The notes under the pieces: model-generated
The model's input: the letters and a program-made list of their open reading frames with translations, nothing else
Databases searched by the model: none
Told to the model about the DNA's origin: nothing
DNA from: Bacillus sp. OxB-1
GTDB lineage: Bacteria > Bacillota > Bacilli > Bacillales_A > Planococcaceae
Length of the DNA stretch: 64,000 bases
Assembly: GCF_000829195.1 (NCBI RefSeq)
Contig: NZ_AP013294.1
Coordinates: 558,001-622,000, forward strand
Direction: 5' to 3'
Shown: in pieces, positions 34,871 to 44,893 of the stretch
How positions within the stretch are numbered: the first letter of the stretch is position 1
Layout: the number at the start of each line of letters is the position of its first letter
Position numbers and translations under genes: made by a program

Positions 34871-35060
34871 GATTTCATCCTTATTTCGTAGTTTGTTTCA
34901 TTATCGCATGTTTGAGGATAAATTGCGAAACGTATCCAGGGTGCGATACTGGATTTTGGCTCAATCTTAGTGGATCTCTAAACATTTTAGGATAACTACA
35001 AAACGAATTCACCGAGCTTCGAAACCCTCAATCCAAACCTCAAAAACAGATCCGCGGCCG
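34871..35060. other. Intergenic stretch with weak periodic repeats
   Basis: No gene seen. GGAT words occur at 34951, 34972 and 34990 and ATCC words at 35031 and 35049, loosely like the 21-base arrays, but the pattern is too weak to call. Confidence 0.3.
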
Positions 35061-35068
35061 AACAAAGA

Positions 35069-35090
35069 ACCGCCCCTAATCAGGAGCGGT
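35069..35090 (-). terminator. Terminator of TRAP operon
   Basis: ACCGCTCC and GGGGCGGT (minus strand) form the stem, followed by a T-rich tail. Confidence 0.75.
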
Positions 35091-35098
35091 CCGTATTC

Positions 35099-36373
35099 TT
35101 ATTTCTGCAACGTTTCCAAGAACAGACTGATAGTCGGGATGAATGAAATGATCAAGACATCAAGGACCATGATAATGATGAATGGGATGATCGCTTTGAT
35201 CAATCTCTCAAACTTCGTCCCAGCAATATTGGCGGCAACGAATAAGTTGATACCGACCGGCGGGGTGATGAATCCGACTGCCAAGTTGAAGATCATGATA
35301 ATACCGAAATGGACGAGATCGATTCCGAGTGCACTGACAATCGGGACCAAAATCGGCGTAAGAATGATGATTGCGGCAGACGTTTCCATGAACACACCAA
35401 CGAAAAGCAACAATGCGTTTATGATCAGTAACGCGATGATCCAGTTCTCCGTTACACCTAACATGAGTTCTGTCAGCTGGGCCGGAATCCGGGCACGTGT
35501 CAAATAGTAACCGAACGATGAGGCTCCCGCGATGATGAACATGATGACTGCGGACACGACGACCGAGGAGGAAAAGATTTCAATTAAGTCTTTGATCTTA
35601 ATTTCCCGGTAGACGACGACCCCGACTATTAAGCCGTACACCACTGCGACAACTGCTGCTTCAGTCGGCGTAAAGACACCACCGTATATCCCACCCAAAA
35701 TAATGACGGGCATAAGGAGCGCCAAAATTGCATCGGCAAACGCTTTGACAAAGTCTTTAAACGAGAACGCTTCACCGCCGCCATATCCTTTCCGCAGGGA
35801 AATGACATAAACAAGAAGAACAAGGGTCAGCGTTACCATGATTCCCGGTACGATTCCCGCCACAAATAGTGAACTGATCGATACGCCTGCCGATACGCCA
35901 TACAGGACGAGCGGCACACTCGGTGGAATCATGACACCAATGGTTCCGCCGGCAGCTTGGACTGCGGCAGAAAAGTCACGATCGTACCCTTTTTTCACCA
36001 TTGCCGGAACTAAGAGTGATCCGACCGCTGCTGTCGTTGCAGCTGCAGAACCCGAAATAGCTGCAAAGAAGGCACAAGCGATAATCGAAACGATGGCCAA
36101 CCCACCTTTGACCCGTCCGAAAACAACGTTCGCCAAGTGGATGAGCCGTCTCGAAATCCCTCCATTTTCCATCAACTTTCCTGCCAAGATGAAGAACGGA
36201 ATGGCAAGCAACGGGAAGGAGGCAACCGAGTTGAACATCCGCTGGATAATGGCGATCAAAGATACATTGCCTTCCAACAAGAAAATAATGGATGAGGATA
36301 GGCCCAACGTGACGGCGATCGGCACGTTTATCAGAAACAGGAGAAGCAACAAGATGAATAACAGAGCCGTCAT
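35099..36373 (-). CDS. dctM: TRAP transporter large permease (DctM)
   Basis: 424 residues with about 12 membrane segments; MTALLFILLLLLFLINVPIAV is a typical DctM start. It is the channel-forming subunit of the tripartite carrier that imports small organic acids with sodium. It overlaps dctQ by ATGA. Substrate is unknown, see the dehydrogenases upstream. Confidence 0.9.
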   Translation of the reverse strand: MTALLFILLLLLFLINVPIAVTLGLSSSIIFLLEGNVSLIAIIQRMFNSVASFPLLAIPFFILAGKLMENGGISRRLIHLANVVFGRVKGGLAIVSIIACAFFAAISGSAAATTAAVGSLLVPAMVKKGYDRDFSAAVQAAGGTIGVMIPPSVPLVLYGVSAGVSISSLFVAGIVPGIMVTLTLVLLVYVISLRKGYGGGEAFSFKDFVKAFADAILALLMPVIILGGIYGGVFTPTEAAVVAVVYGLIVGVVVYREIKIKDLIEIFSSSVVVSAVIMFIIAGASSFGYYLTRARIPAQLTELMLGVTENWIIALLIINALLLFVGVFMETSAAIIILTPILVPIVSALGIDLVHFGIIMIFNLAVGFITPPVGINLFVAANIAGTKFERLIKAIIPFIIIMVLDVLIISFIPTISLFLETLQK

Positions 36374-36846
36374 GCCGTAGGACCCCCTGTCTTAAACTCT
36401 TTTACAAAAACTGCGATAAGATTTACAACTAATAAGAAACCACTCACCGGAATAACAGCATAAATATACCCCATTGGGATGGCTAGGACCGGTGATAATT
36501 GCTTCATACCCTGGTTCATTAAATCATAGCCTTGGATGATCAATATAAAATAGAACACGATGCTAGCTAAAGTAGCTAAGATGAAAAAGCCTTGGCGAAT
36601 TCGCAGGGGAAATAAATCTGTGAAGAATGTCACCCCGATATGGGCCTTTAATGACATGGCATACGCGGCACCTAAGAAGGTGAGCCAGACCAAGCAATAA
36701 ATCGCAAGCTCTTCAGTCCAGGCAAGGGAGGATTTCAGAACAAACCGAAAAATGACTTGAGCAAACACCGAAATGGTCAGCACGGTCATGATGATATTCA
36801 GTAAATGCTTCATAGTTAAATTTATGTAATCAATGAGCTTACCCAA
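36370..36846 (-). CDS. dctQ: TRAP transporter small permease (DctQ)
   Basis: 158 residues with four membrane segments, conserved WTEELAIYCLVWLTFLGAAYA. Partner of DctM and DctP. TTG start after GGGGGA. A strong stem-loop lies between it and dctP. Confidence 0.88.
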   Translation of the reverse strand: MGKLIDYINLTMKHLLNIIMTVLTISVFAQVIFRFVLKSSLAWTEELAIYCLVWLTFLGAAYAMSLKAHIGVTFFTDLFPLRIRQGFFILATLASIVFYFILIIQGYDLMNQGMKQLSPVLAIPMGYIYAVIPVSGFLLVVNLIAVFVKEFKTGGPTA

Positions 36847-36866
36847 CTGGATTCCCCCAATACAGA

Positions 36867-36891
36867 ATAAGGGAGGTGGGCCCTCCCTTAT
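36867..36891 (-). other. Stem-loop between dctP and dctQ
   Basis: ATAAGGGAGG pairs with CCTCCCTTAT around five bases. It lacks a T run and probably protects the dctP message, giving more binding protein than permease. Confidence 0.55.
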
Positions 36892-36912
36892 CTAGATCTT
36901 GCATATAATGAA

Positions 36913-37956
36913 TTATTGAGCTTCAATGATACGGTTCAACAATTCTTGATGTTCCACGTCTGCATAAACCGGTTTAACCGCCTCTTGGAATGGAGCTGCG
37001 TCAATCTCTTCGATGATTTCAACGCCGTTGTCTTTCAAAGTTTGGATGGATTCCTTCTCCATCTCCACAATTAGGTCTCGCTCTTTCGCGCCAGCTTTCT
37101 GGCCTTCTTCCAAAACGATATCCCGTAGATCTTCAGGCAACTCGTCATACGTTTTCTGGCTCATCATATAGATGGCGACGGAATACACATGGCCCGTCAA
37201 GGACATGTATTTTTGTTTCGAATCGTACAACTTGAACTGGTCCGCTACGATTGCAGGATTTTCCTGGGCATCGACTACGCCTTGTTGAAGGCCAGTGATC
37301 GCTTCTGTCCATGCCATCGGAGTCGGTTGTGCGCCAAGCGCCTCAAATGCTGCAAGATGGATTTTGTTTTCTTGCGTACGGATTTTAAGACCCTTTAGAT
37401 CTTCAGGCTTTTCAATCGGACGGATAGCGTTTGTGATGTGACGGTAGCCGTTTTCACCCCAAGACATCCCGATGATGCCGTTTTCTTTCAAGCTAGCAAA
37501 CAATTCTTCCCCGATTTCGCCGTTCAGCACTTCAACAGCGGAATCTCGGTCTTTGAACAGGAATGGCACGTCCAAAACAGCCAGTTCCGGTACAAAGTTC
37601 GTTACCGGAGCTGTCGACGAAACGACGAGGTCTACTGTTCCAAGTGTCATACCTTCCGTCAATTCACGCTCTGCTCCGATTTCGGAGTTCGGGAACACTT
37701 CGATGATGACACGGCCATCCGTGCGCTCTTTTACAGCATCCGCCATTTCAAGGAATGCGATGTGATAAGGGTGGTCCACCGGCAAAGAGTGCCCTGCTTG
37801 CAACGTATACACCTTTCCATCGTCTTTTGCAGCTGATTCTTTACCGTCGTCTGACCCAGAGCCGCTACCAGCGTCTGATTCTTTAGAACCACCGCAACCT
37901 GCCAAAACTAAAAGCAGGAGCAATGAAAAAATAAAACCAAATTTCAATTTCTTCAA
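36913..37956 (-). CDS. dctP: TRAP transporter solute-binding lipoprotein (DctP)
   Basis: 347 residues with a lipoprotein signal (LVLAGCGG), then a Ser/Gly/Asp linker and the DctP fold. The family's carboxylate-binding arginine is likely in LKGLKIRTQENK. It captures substrate outside the cell for DctQM. TTG start six bases after GGGGGA. The three dehydrogenase genes upstream suggest the cargo is an oxidisable hydroxy acid or sugar acid. Confidence 0.88.
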   Translation of the reverse strand: MKKLKFGFIFSLLLLLVLAGCGGSKESDAGSGSGSDDGKESAAKDDGKVYTLQAGHSLPVDHPYHIAFLEMADAVKERTDGRVIIEVFPNSEIGAERELTEGMTLGTVDLVVSSTAPVTNFVPELAVLDVPFLFKDRDSAVEVLNGEIGEELFASLKENGIIGMSWGENGYRHITNAIRPIEKPEDLKGLKIRTQENKIHLAAFEALGAQPTPMAWTEAITGLQQGVVDAQENPAIVADQFKLYDSKQKYMSLTGHVYSVAIYMMSQKTYDELPEDLRDIVLEEGQKAGAKERDLIVEMEKESIQTLKDNGVEIIEEIDAAPFQEAVKPVYADVEHQELLNRIIEAQ

Positions 37957-38101
37957 GTCATTTCCCCCTATTTCTATTTTTAGAACCAGATAATTAAAAT
38001 GTTTGGAAATTAACTGATTACTTTTTCATTCTATATTGGCTGCTAGGACTTTGCAACCCTTCTTTAGGTGAGAAGTGGATTAATAGTTAGACCTAGACTT
38101 T

Positions 38102-39547
38102 TTACAAGCCATACTTGACCGCGATGTTCTTAATCTGCGTATAGTTTCGTAGTGCAACGAACCCTTTTTCCCGTCCAATCCCGCTCTTTTTGTAACCGCC
38201 GAACGGCATTTGAATTCCGCCTGCCGCTCCATAGTTGTTGATGAAGACTTGGCCAGCCTTGATCTTCGAAGCAACAAAATGCGCCACGTCGATGTCTTTC
38301 GTCCAAACCCCTGCTACGAGTCCATAATCTGTCCCATTCGCGAGAGCAATCGCTTCTTCCACAGTTTCGAATGTGAATACGCTGAGGACCGGGCCGAAGA
38401 TTTCTTCTTGAGCCACGGAACAAGTATGTTCCAGACCGTCCAACAATGTCGGCTGGATATAGTGTCCACCTTCACTGCCTTCGATTGTCACCGCTTCCCC
38501 ACCTGCCAGTACTTTCCCTAAGGTTCTCGCTTCTTCGATCCGTCCCATGATCTGATCAAACTGTCGTTTGTTCAAAATTGGACCGATATCTGCGTCTTCG
38601 AGTCCCGGACCGATCGTCAAAGCATTGAAACGATCCACGAGCTTTCCGACAAAACGATCTTTCGCCTTTGCTTCAATTAATAAACGGGAACCTGCAGAAC
38701 ACGTCTGGCCTGCATTTTGAATAATGGAGCGGACGACCGCTTCTAGTGCTTTCTCCTCATCTGCATCCGCAAAGACGACGTTCGGGGATTTACCGCCAAG
38801 CTCCAAGGTGACCGGCACGACATTTCGTGCTGCAGCCTGCGCAACGGAAACCCCGGTATTCACCGAACCGGTGAACGTTATATGATTAATTCCCGGATGA
38901 GAGGCGAGCGGAGCACCAATGTCCGGCCCGAAACCGGTAATATGCTGGAAGATCCCTTTCGGCAGGCTGCTCTCGGCAAACCATTGCGTAATGGCATGAG
39001 CTGCAAGGGGCGTATCTTCCGCACTTTTAACGATGACCGCATTGCCCGTCGCAATGGCAGCCGCTACACTCCGTGCAATGATTTGAAGTGGATAATTCCA
39101 AGGGATGATGTGGGCTGTCACGCCGACCGGTTCCAACACCGTCGCGTTCAATAACCCGTCTTCAATCGGGATGGTGTCGCCCATCACTTTATCCGCTGCA
39201 CCGCCGTAAAATTCGAAATAGCGGGCAGCTGCTTCGGCATCCGCCATAGCCTGGGACAGCGGCTTTCCGACGTCTTCGCACTCCAGACGGCCCCAAGCCT
39301 CCGCGTTTTTCCTAATATAATGCGCCAATTCAATCAGTAAATTGCCGCGTTCGAATGGACGCACTTTTTGCCATTCGTCGCTCTCGAAGGCAGTTTGAGC
39401 CGCCCGTACTGCAGCGTCGACATGCTGTTCATTCCCTTTGACAATCTCGGCAATCTGCTCGCCATTTGATGGATTATAGACCGGCAGCCACTCATGTGAG
39501 TCGTCGCCGATCCATTCTCCGTTAATAAGCATCGGAATTCGTTTCAT
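38102..39547 (-). CDS. NAD(P)-dependent aldehyde dehydrogenase
   Basis: 481 residues, complete. Active-site Glu segment LELGGKSPNVV and catalytic Cys in NAGQTCSAGSRL are present. It oxidises an aldehyde to a carboxylate. General sequence character is betaine/succinate-semialdehyde-like, but no narrower substrate can be given. It sits between the SDR and dctP in one apparent operon. Confidence 0.85.
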   Translation of the reverse strand: MKRIPMLINGEWIGDDSHEWLPVYNPSNGEQIAEIVKGNEQHVDAAVRAAQTAFESDEWQKVRPFERGNLLIELAHYIRKNAEAWGRLECEDVGKPLSQAMADAEAAARYFEFYGGAADKVMGDTIPIEDGLLNATVLEPVGVTAHIIPWNYPLQIIARSVAAAIATGNAVIVKSAEDTPLAAHAITQWFAESSLPKGIFQHITGFGPDIGAPLASHPGINHITFTGSVNTGVSVAQAAARNVVPVTLELGGKSPNVVFADADEEKALEAVVRSIIQNAGQTCSAGSRLLIEAKAKDRFVGKLVDRFNALTIGPGLEDADIGPILNKRQFDQIMGRIEEARTLGKVLAGGEAVTIEGSEGGHYIQPTLLDGLEHTCSVAQEEIFGPVLSVFTFETVEEAIALANGTDYGLVAGVWTKDIDVAHFVASKIKAGQVFINNYGAAGGIQMPFGGYKKSGIGREKGFVALRNYTQIKNIAVKYGL

Positions 39548-39567
39548 ACGGACTAGAACCTCCTATT

Positions 39568-40314
39568 CTATAGACCTCTTCCACCATCGACATGCAGTGT
39601 TGCGCCGGTCACCATTTTTGCACCATCAGATAATAAATAGCTCGCTGCGTTCGCGATGTCTTCCGGTCTGATCAATTCGCCGAGCGGAACACTTTCCCTG
39701 AACACCGTCTGCTTTGTCTTCTCTACGTCAGCCCCTGCCGCTGTGAAATCGCCGAGCATATTCGTATCCGCAGGTCCCGGATGGATCGTGTTTACTCGGA
39801 TCTTATGCGGCGCAAGCTCGATCGCCATAGCGCGCGTGAAGCTTTCCGCAGCTCCTTTTGAAGCGATGTACGATTGAAGGCCTGGACGTGGACGGACAGC
39901 TGAAATCGAAGCGATTGTGATGATGGACCCTTCACTTCTCGGCTTCATATACTTCGCCGCCTCCTTGCAGGTGATAAATAGGCTTGTTGCATTGACATCC
40001 ATGAAACGATGCCATTGTTCTAGCGTAACCTCTTCGATTGGCGCTGCCGATTGTGCGATGCCGTGCGCATTGACCAATCCATCGATACGGCCATAGGCTT
40101 CATTCGTCTCGGCGAAGATGTCCGCGATTTTCTGCTCGTCCAGTACATTGGACGCTTTTGTGATAAAGCGCTCGCTCGTTACGTCATTTAGCGAATCCAC
40201 ATTTAGATCGATACCAACCACTGTTGCACCATGTTCCACTAATTGTAATGCGATTGCTTTTCCCATACCTCCGGCTGCACCGGTCACGATTATGACTTTA
40301 TTCTCTACACTCAT
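39568..40314 (-). CDS. Short-chain dehydrogenase/reductase
   Basis: 248 residues; cofactor motif TGAAGGMGKA, catalytic Ser, Tyr and Lys (SYIASKGAAESFTRA), NAHG in place of NNAG. Oxidises or reduces a secondary alcohol. The ATG at 40314 follows AGGGGTG; longer readings overlap the upstream gene. Part of the TRAP-linked catabolic operon. Confidence 0.85.
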   Translation of the reverse strand: MSVENKVIIVTGAAGGMGKAIALQLVEHGATVVGIDLNVDSLNDVTSERFITKASNVLDEQKIADIFAETNEAYGRIDGLVNAHGIAQSAAPIEEVTLEQWHRFMDVNATSLFITCKEAAKYMKPRSEGSIITIASISAVRPRPGLQSYIASKGAAESFTRAMAIELAPHKIRVNTIHPGPADTNMLGDFTAAGADVEKTKQTVFRESVPLGELIRPEDIANAASYLLSDGAKMVTGATLHVDGGRGL

Positions 40315-40318
40315 CTTT

Positions 40319-41395
40319 TCACCCCTCATATTGCTCTCTGATTTTCTCGATGATGGCGGTACCCATCTCGGTTGTTGTAGCACTTCCGCCAATGTCCGCC
40401 GTTCTTACTTTACCATCGCGAAGCACATCCTCAATTGCATTCGTGACGCGGTCTGCAAGATCCAATCGACCCAAATGCTCCAACATTAAAGCTCCAGACC
40501 AAATTTGCGCAATCGGGTTGGCAATCCCCTTTCCAGCTATATCCGGAGCAGAGCCGTGAACCGCCTCGAACATCGACGGGAACTCCTTTTCCGGGTTGAT
40601 GTTTGCAGATGGCGACAACCCGAGTCCACCGACAAGCCCTGAGCCTAGATCGGACAGGATGTCGCCGAACAGGTTCGAAGCGACGACCACTTCGAATGAC
40701 TGCGGACGCTGCACGAAATATGCGACGAGTGCATCGATATAATTGGACTCGACCTCTAGCTCCGGATACTCTTCTTCGATGACCTTCTTGAGATACTTGT
40801 CCCACATTTTCATCGAATGGATGATAACGTTGGACTTTGTCGCGTTGGTGATTTTCTTGCGATTGTGTTTTTTCGCATATTCACAAGCAGCCCTCGTAAT
40901 TTTTTCAACACCGCTACGGGTCATTATGACGTTTTGGACAGCCATCTCCTCTGCCTGTCCATCGAACATGATACCACCGCTCGTCGAATATTCCCCTTCC
41001 GCATTTTCACGGAAGATGACGAAGTCGATGTCCTCCCCGTTGCCAAGCGGCGATTGGATGCCCGGCAACGTTTTGACCGGGCGGAAATTGACATATTGCT
41101 GGAACTGTTTCCGAATCGGCATGATCAGCTCCCAAATGGTAAGATCATCGGGTAGCCGGGCATCCCCGATTGCTCCGAAAAGAATCGCATCGAACTCTTT
41201 TAGGATTGCCAACCCGTTTTCTGGCATCATACGGCCGGTTTCCAAATAATATTCGGTACTCCACGGTAATTTCTCTAAATTCAGAGAGAAGTCAGTTTCA
41301 TATTCTTCCAGAACCGCCAGGACTCGCAATGTTTCCTCCATCACTTCTATTCCGATGCCGTCACCTGCGATGACCGCAATATCGAAGCTTGTCAT
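40319..41395 (-). CDS. Tartrate/D-malate dehydrogenase family protein
   Basis: 358 residues of the isocitrate/isopropylmalate dehydrogenase superfamily. GDGIGIEVM, RENAEGEYS and the metal-binding DALVAYF and SNLFGDILSDL motifs fit the tartrate/D-malate branch (TtuC, DmlA, YcsA), which decarboxylates beta-hydroxy acids. First gene of the unit with SDR, aldehyde dehydrogenase and TRAP subunits. An imperfect palindrome (CATA-N6-TATG) lies upstream at 41453-41466. Confidence 0.83.
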   Translation of the reverse strand: MTSFDIAVIAGDGIGIEVMEETLRVLAVLEEYETDFSLNLEKLPWSTEYYLETGRMMPENGLAILKEFDAILFGAIGDARLPDDLTIWELIMPIRKQFQQYVNFRPVKTLPGIQSPLGNGEDIDFVIFRENAEGEYSTSGGIMFDGQAEEMAVQNVIMTRSGVEKITRAACEYAKKHNRKKITNATKSNVIIHSMKMWDKYLKKVIEEEYPELEVESNYIDALVAYFVQRPQSFEVVVASNLFGDILSDLGSGLVGGLGLSPSANINPEKEFPSMFEAVHGSAPDIAGKGIANPIAQIWSGALMLEHLGRLDLADRVTNAIEDVLRDGKVRTADIGGSATTTEMGTAIIEKIREQYEG

Positions 41396-41509
41396 AGGTA
41401 AATCTCCCTTCAAACAAAAATACCAAACTCAAAATTTCTAACTAACTATATCATATTTTCGTATGTATTAGAATTATTAAATTAATTACATAAAATGGGT
41501 GAAAACCAA

Positions 41510-41537
41510 AAAAGCACCTGATGTTCAAGGTGCTTTT
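41510..41537 (-). terminator. Terminator of DUF2339 gene
   Basis: AAAAGCACCT pairs with AGGTGCTTTT, with T runs on both sides. Confidence 0.85.
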
Positions 41538-41582
41538 TCAGTCAACTTTACTAGTCCTTTAATCTCCCTATTTTCCATTCCC

Positions 41583-43691
41583 CTATTCCTTCAACAACGT
41601 CCGGGAATAGACAAGCCCGACAATTCCCACGACGATGAACAGAATGGCGCGGATCATGATGGATATAGCCGCCAGATCAACGAAAAACAGCTTCAAGATA
41701 CAAAGCCCGATCAAAACGACGCCAAGCACTTTCACTTGCCGCCAATCCAGCTTCCGCCCGATGCTCACGGATAGGAAGGCAAAGGCGAATAACAGGAACG
41801 TATGAACCAGCAGGACAAACTCCGAGTCCCAGCTATACCGATCCACCCAGGCGAAATACCATTTATTCAAAAACAGGAAATAGAGGATCTGCATGACGAC
41901 CGCCAAACCGGAGGCCTTCAGTCTCAAAGCTTCCCGTTTCACATAGAAGGTATCCGTCAGAATCGCCCGGATCATCGCTGTCAGAAGAACAACGAACAAG
42001 ATTTGTACCACCAGGTTGAATAAAAACCCGCCATCCTCAAATGAATACGCCAGCCCCATCGGCAGAAGGAAAAGGCCGATCAGTAAAAATCCGAACACCG
42101 CGGCATGGGTCAGGTAAAGCCCATGCTTCCACTTATGGAACCCGGACATCACTAAAAACACGCCGATGAACACAAGGTACTGGACATGTGTTGCCGTCGC
42201 ATGGGAGAGCGACGACTGGATGGTCCACAAGTGCACAAGTTGATAGAGATAGAACAGGAAGACCAGTTGGCCAAAGATCAAACTCCGGTCCAACAAAATT
42301 AGCTTCCCGTCCAACCTAGCGGGCGGAAACCGGTACAACGAATGATAGATCCAAAGCAGCGAGCCAAGGAAAACTAGCCAAACGCCATGCTCCAGTGAAA
42401 TGAATTCCTGCAATGGCAGCATCCCCAAAATGGTCAGCGCGACCCAGCCGTACACGAGCGATCCTGTCACCACCGTGCGCAACGTACGGAACCGCAATCC
42501 GACCCAGATACCAATTGCACCGTTCACCAAGAGCAGCATCAGGCGCACCGGGTATTGCTCCATGCGGAATGACAGGATGAACACGCTCACCGCGAAGACC
42601 GCGACAGCGGACAATACCCCTTGCAGCAAATCGTCTTGTTTACGGAACATCATGCCGGCCAGAACGATATACAGCAATGCCAGCAATCCATAGACCGCCA
42701 CTTCCTCGGTGTGAGGCAGCAGTTTGATCCAGCCGATGGAAAAGACGAAATTCGTATAAAGAAGCGCTTCGGTAAAGACATGCCGGGAAACTCTACCACG
42801 GACATAAAAGGATAGGAGAGCCAAATGTTGAATCATGACCGTACCGACGAGAATCGTTTCATCTCCATATGTCCCATCCAGGATGCCATAAATCAACAGC
42901 GTCAAATGGAACAACAGGAAAGTCACATAAAAGGTATACTTATGCTTCTGACTCAGCGAAACGTAGAACAATGACAGGAACAGCAACAAGATATACAAAC
43001 AAAATTGGACGGCGGTCGCACCTTCCCCCTCCAGCAGGAACGGCAACAGGAACCCAGCGAGCGCGGAAAAGATTGTTAAAGTCTCAGAACGCATCTTCTG
43101 CGACATCCACAAACCCGCAGCAATATAGGCGACGCCGACAACGAACGCGACGGCGAACGAGAAATAGCCATAGAGATGATGTGCCGCAAACGTCGTCAAG
43201 ATGCCAAGCGCCAGAAAGCCGCCGAGCAGCGTTAAACCAAACCCTGTTTTCCCGTTCCGGATGAACCGCATCCCTAAGTAATAGAGAAGGACCGTACCGC
43301 CATACCCGAGCGCTATGCGCACCGGATTGGTGATGACCCCGTAGTCCATGCCTACTTTCAATCCCCATAGCAGGCCGAGCAGCAGGATGAACATGAACAC
43401 TCGCGGCAGCCAGATGCCAAGCGCCTGTTCCAAATTGAATTCCGGCTTTGGCTTGGGTTCGGGCTTCGGGCGCCTTGGCTGATCCGGTTCTGCGGGCTCC
43501 TTCGGACGAATCGTCCGGAAGCCGGTTTTCGGGATGGGCTTCGGAATTTCTGCCGGCTGCGATGGGGTTGCCGGTCGTGCGGGAGCCAAGGATGCTTGCG
43601 AACGAAGGCCCGCCAGCTCCTGCTTAAGCGATGCCACTTCCGCTTCCAAATGGGCTACCCGCTCCACTACCGATTGCATGTCGTCCTGCAT
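41583..43691 (-). CDS. DUF2339 polytopic membrane protein
   Basis: About 702 residues. A short coiled coil (1-30) and Pro-rich linker with KPEPKPKPE lead into some 20 membrane segments, the DUF2339 plan. Function unknown. Start at the ATG after AAAGGGGGG. Single gene. Confidence 0.8.
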   Translation of the reverse strand: MQDDMQSVVERVAHLEAEVASLKQELAGLRSQASLAPARPATPSQPAEIPKPIPKTGFRTIRPKEPAEPDQPRRPKPEPKPKPEFNLEQALGIWLPRVFMFILLLGLLWGLKVGMDYGVITNPVRIALGYGGTVLLYYLGMRFIRNGKTGFGLTLLGGFLALGILTTFAAHHLYGYFSFAVAFVVGVAYIAAGLWMSQKMRSETLTIFSALAGFLLPFLLEGEGATAVQFCLYILLLFLSLFYVSLSQKHKYTFYVTFLLFHLTLLIYGILDGTYGDETILVGTVMIQHLALLSFYVRGRVSRHVFTEALLYTNFVFSIGWIKLLPHTEEVAVYGLLALLYIVLAGMMFRKQDDLLQGVLSAVAVFAVSVFILSFRMEQYPVRLMLLLVNGAIGIWVGLRFRTLRTVVTGSLVYGWVALTILGMLPLQEFISLEHGVWLVFLGSLLWIYHSLYRFPPARLDGKLILLDRSLIFGQLVFLFYLYQLVHLWTIQSSLSHATATHVQYLVFIGVFLVMSGFHKWKHGLYLTHAAVFGFLLIGLFLLPMGLAYSFEDGGFLFNLVVQILFVVLLTAMIRAILTDTFYVKREALRLKASGLAVVMQILYFLFLNKWYFAWVDRYSWDSEFVLLVHTFLLFAFAFLSVSIGRKLDWRQVKVLGVVLIGLCILKLFFVDLAAISIMIRAILFIVVGIVGLVYSRTLLKE

Positions 43692-43746
43692 GGCATTCCC
43701 CCCTTTTTTCATAAGATTGTAACATAATATTCCAAAACGATTATAA

Positions 43747-43779
43747 AAAGAGCAACTGTCTCCCTGGACAACCGCTCTT
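43747..43779 (-). terminator. Terminator of papain-fold gene
   Basis: AAAGAGC pairs with GCTCTTT, with inner GTTGTC/GACAGT pairing, then a T run. Confidence 0.75.
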
Positions 43780-44376
43780 TCACGCCAGCAGCCGGAGCGC
43801 CAACCCTCTCCACAGGCCGTTTGGCAACGGCTGACGCTCTTCGTTCCCTCTCATTCGCTGCAGATAGGTCCGCAATTCCCCTTCGTACTTCTTCCGCAAG
43901 CGAGGCAACCGGGCAAAATGCCGGGGTTGCACGAAATGCGGTTCCCATGAAAACAACGGGACACCGCCTTCGTTCATAATAGTGGCGACAAATTGGGAAC
44001 AGAAAAATGCGTTCTCTCGCTGAATTTCTTTTTTCAGGGCTACAGCAAATAAGCCGATAAAATTATAGCGATACTGATTCGAATTTTTTTCGAACCGGCC
44101 AATTGCACCCCGAATCTCTTCAAATTGTTTCGGAGTCACCGTACAGCTATAAACCGCACAATCCGCCCGTCCGAAAATGCCGGAAACTGCGTTCTCCTTC
44201 ACAAATCCTCCGACGAACGGGTTATAACGCCGCTTCCGCCCGAAGCTATACATATCGCGCAGTTCCGCATCGAACGCGACCGACACATGATTCAATCTCT
44301 CCTTCGTATACAAAGCAATTCCCCTAGACAACAACGTCCCTGTATCAGTGAGCACAATATAAATCGTCTTTTCCAT
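43780..44376 (-). CDS. Permuted papain-fold (YiiX/NlpC-P60-like) enzyme
   Basis: About 198 residues. The order of likely catalytic residues, His first (LNHVSVAFD) and Cys later (AFFCSQFVATIM), is that of circularly permuted NlpC/P60 proteins such as YiiX. Such proteins cleave amide bonds in peptides, peptidoglycan or lipids. No signal peptide, so it acts in the cytoplasm. The ATG at 44376 follows GAGGGTGG. Confidence 0.7.
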   Translation of the reverse strand: MEKTIYIVLTDTGTLLSRGIALYTKERLNHVSVAFDAELRDMYSFGRKRRYNPFVGGFVKENAVSGIFGRADCAVYSCTVTPKQFEEIRGAIGRFEKNSNQYRYNFIGLFAVALKKEIQRENAFFCSQFVATIMNEGGVPLFSWEPHFVQPRHFARLPRLRKKYEGELRTYLQRMRGNEERQPLPNGLWRGLALRLLA

Positions 44377-44512
44377 AACGTCCACCCTCTGCCAATCTCT
44401 TAATTTCCAGTATGCTCGGTTCGACCATCCATCGGAACCGACTGTAGTTGGAAATGGATTCGGACTCCAGACGTAGACGGCATGCACGACATGATTTCGA
44501 CTCTATCTAACT

Positions 44513-44537
44513 AAACGTTTCTAACCGGGAAACGTTT
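44513..44537. promoter_or_regulatory. Paired AAACGTTT palindromes
   Basis: The self-complementary word AAACGTTT occurs at 44513 and 44530, 17 bases apart. Possibly an operator; no gene is obviously served. Confidence 0.3.
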
Positions 44538-44656
44538 CATTTTAAATAAATTTCTTCCAAATTGCAGATGCGAGAGTTGGGAATACCCGGCGCTGCGTGT
44601 GAAAGGCGAAATCAACTTCCAAGAAATTAAAAAATGCGACAGGATTTTGGACGGTC

Positions 44657-44687
44657 TTGTCCACAGTTTATCCACAAGTTACCCACA
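44657..44687 (+). promoter_or_regulatory. DnaA-box cluster, plus strand
   Basis: TTGTCCACA (44657), TTATCCACA (44668) and TTACCCACA (44679) stand 11 bases apart in one orientation, each within one mismatch of the DnaA consensus. Confidence 0.7.
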
Positions 44688-44893
44688 ACACATAGTATAC
44701 CCAAAGCTAGCCAACAATCTTATTATTTTTTACTATGATGAAATCCCCTATATGAATAGATTGGCTGGAGGCAGAAAAGCTATGCAGCATGAGCTATGAA
44801 GGTTCATTTTCAAAGAACGGTATCGATTATTCTTTAAGTAAAAAACCAAGAATTATTACACAATATGTATTGCCGAAAGAAAAATTAAGGGTT

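Noticed and set aside
44599..44799. 66-residue protein over the DnaA boxes
   Set aside because: No ribosome site, and the box words themselves supply part of the frame.
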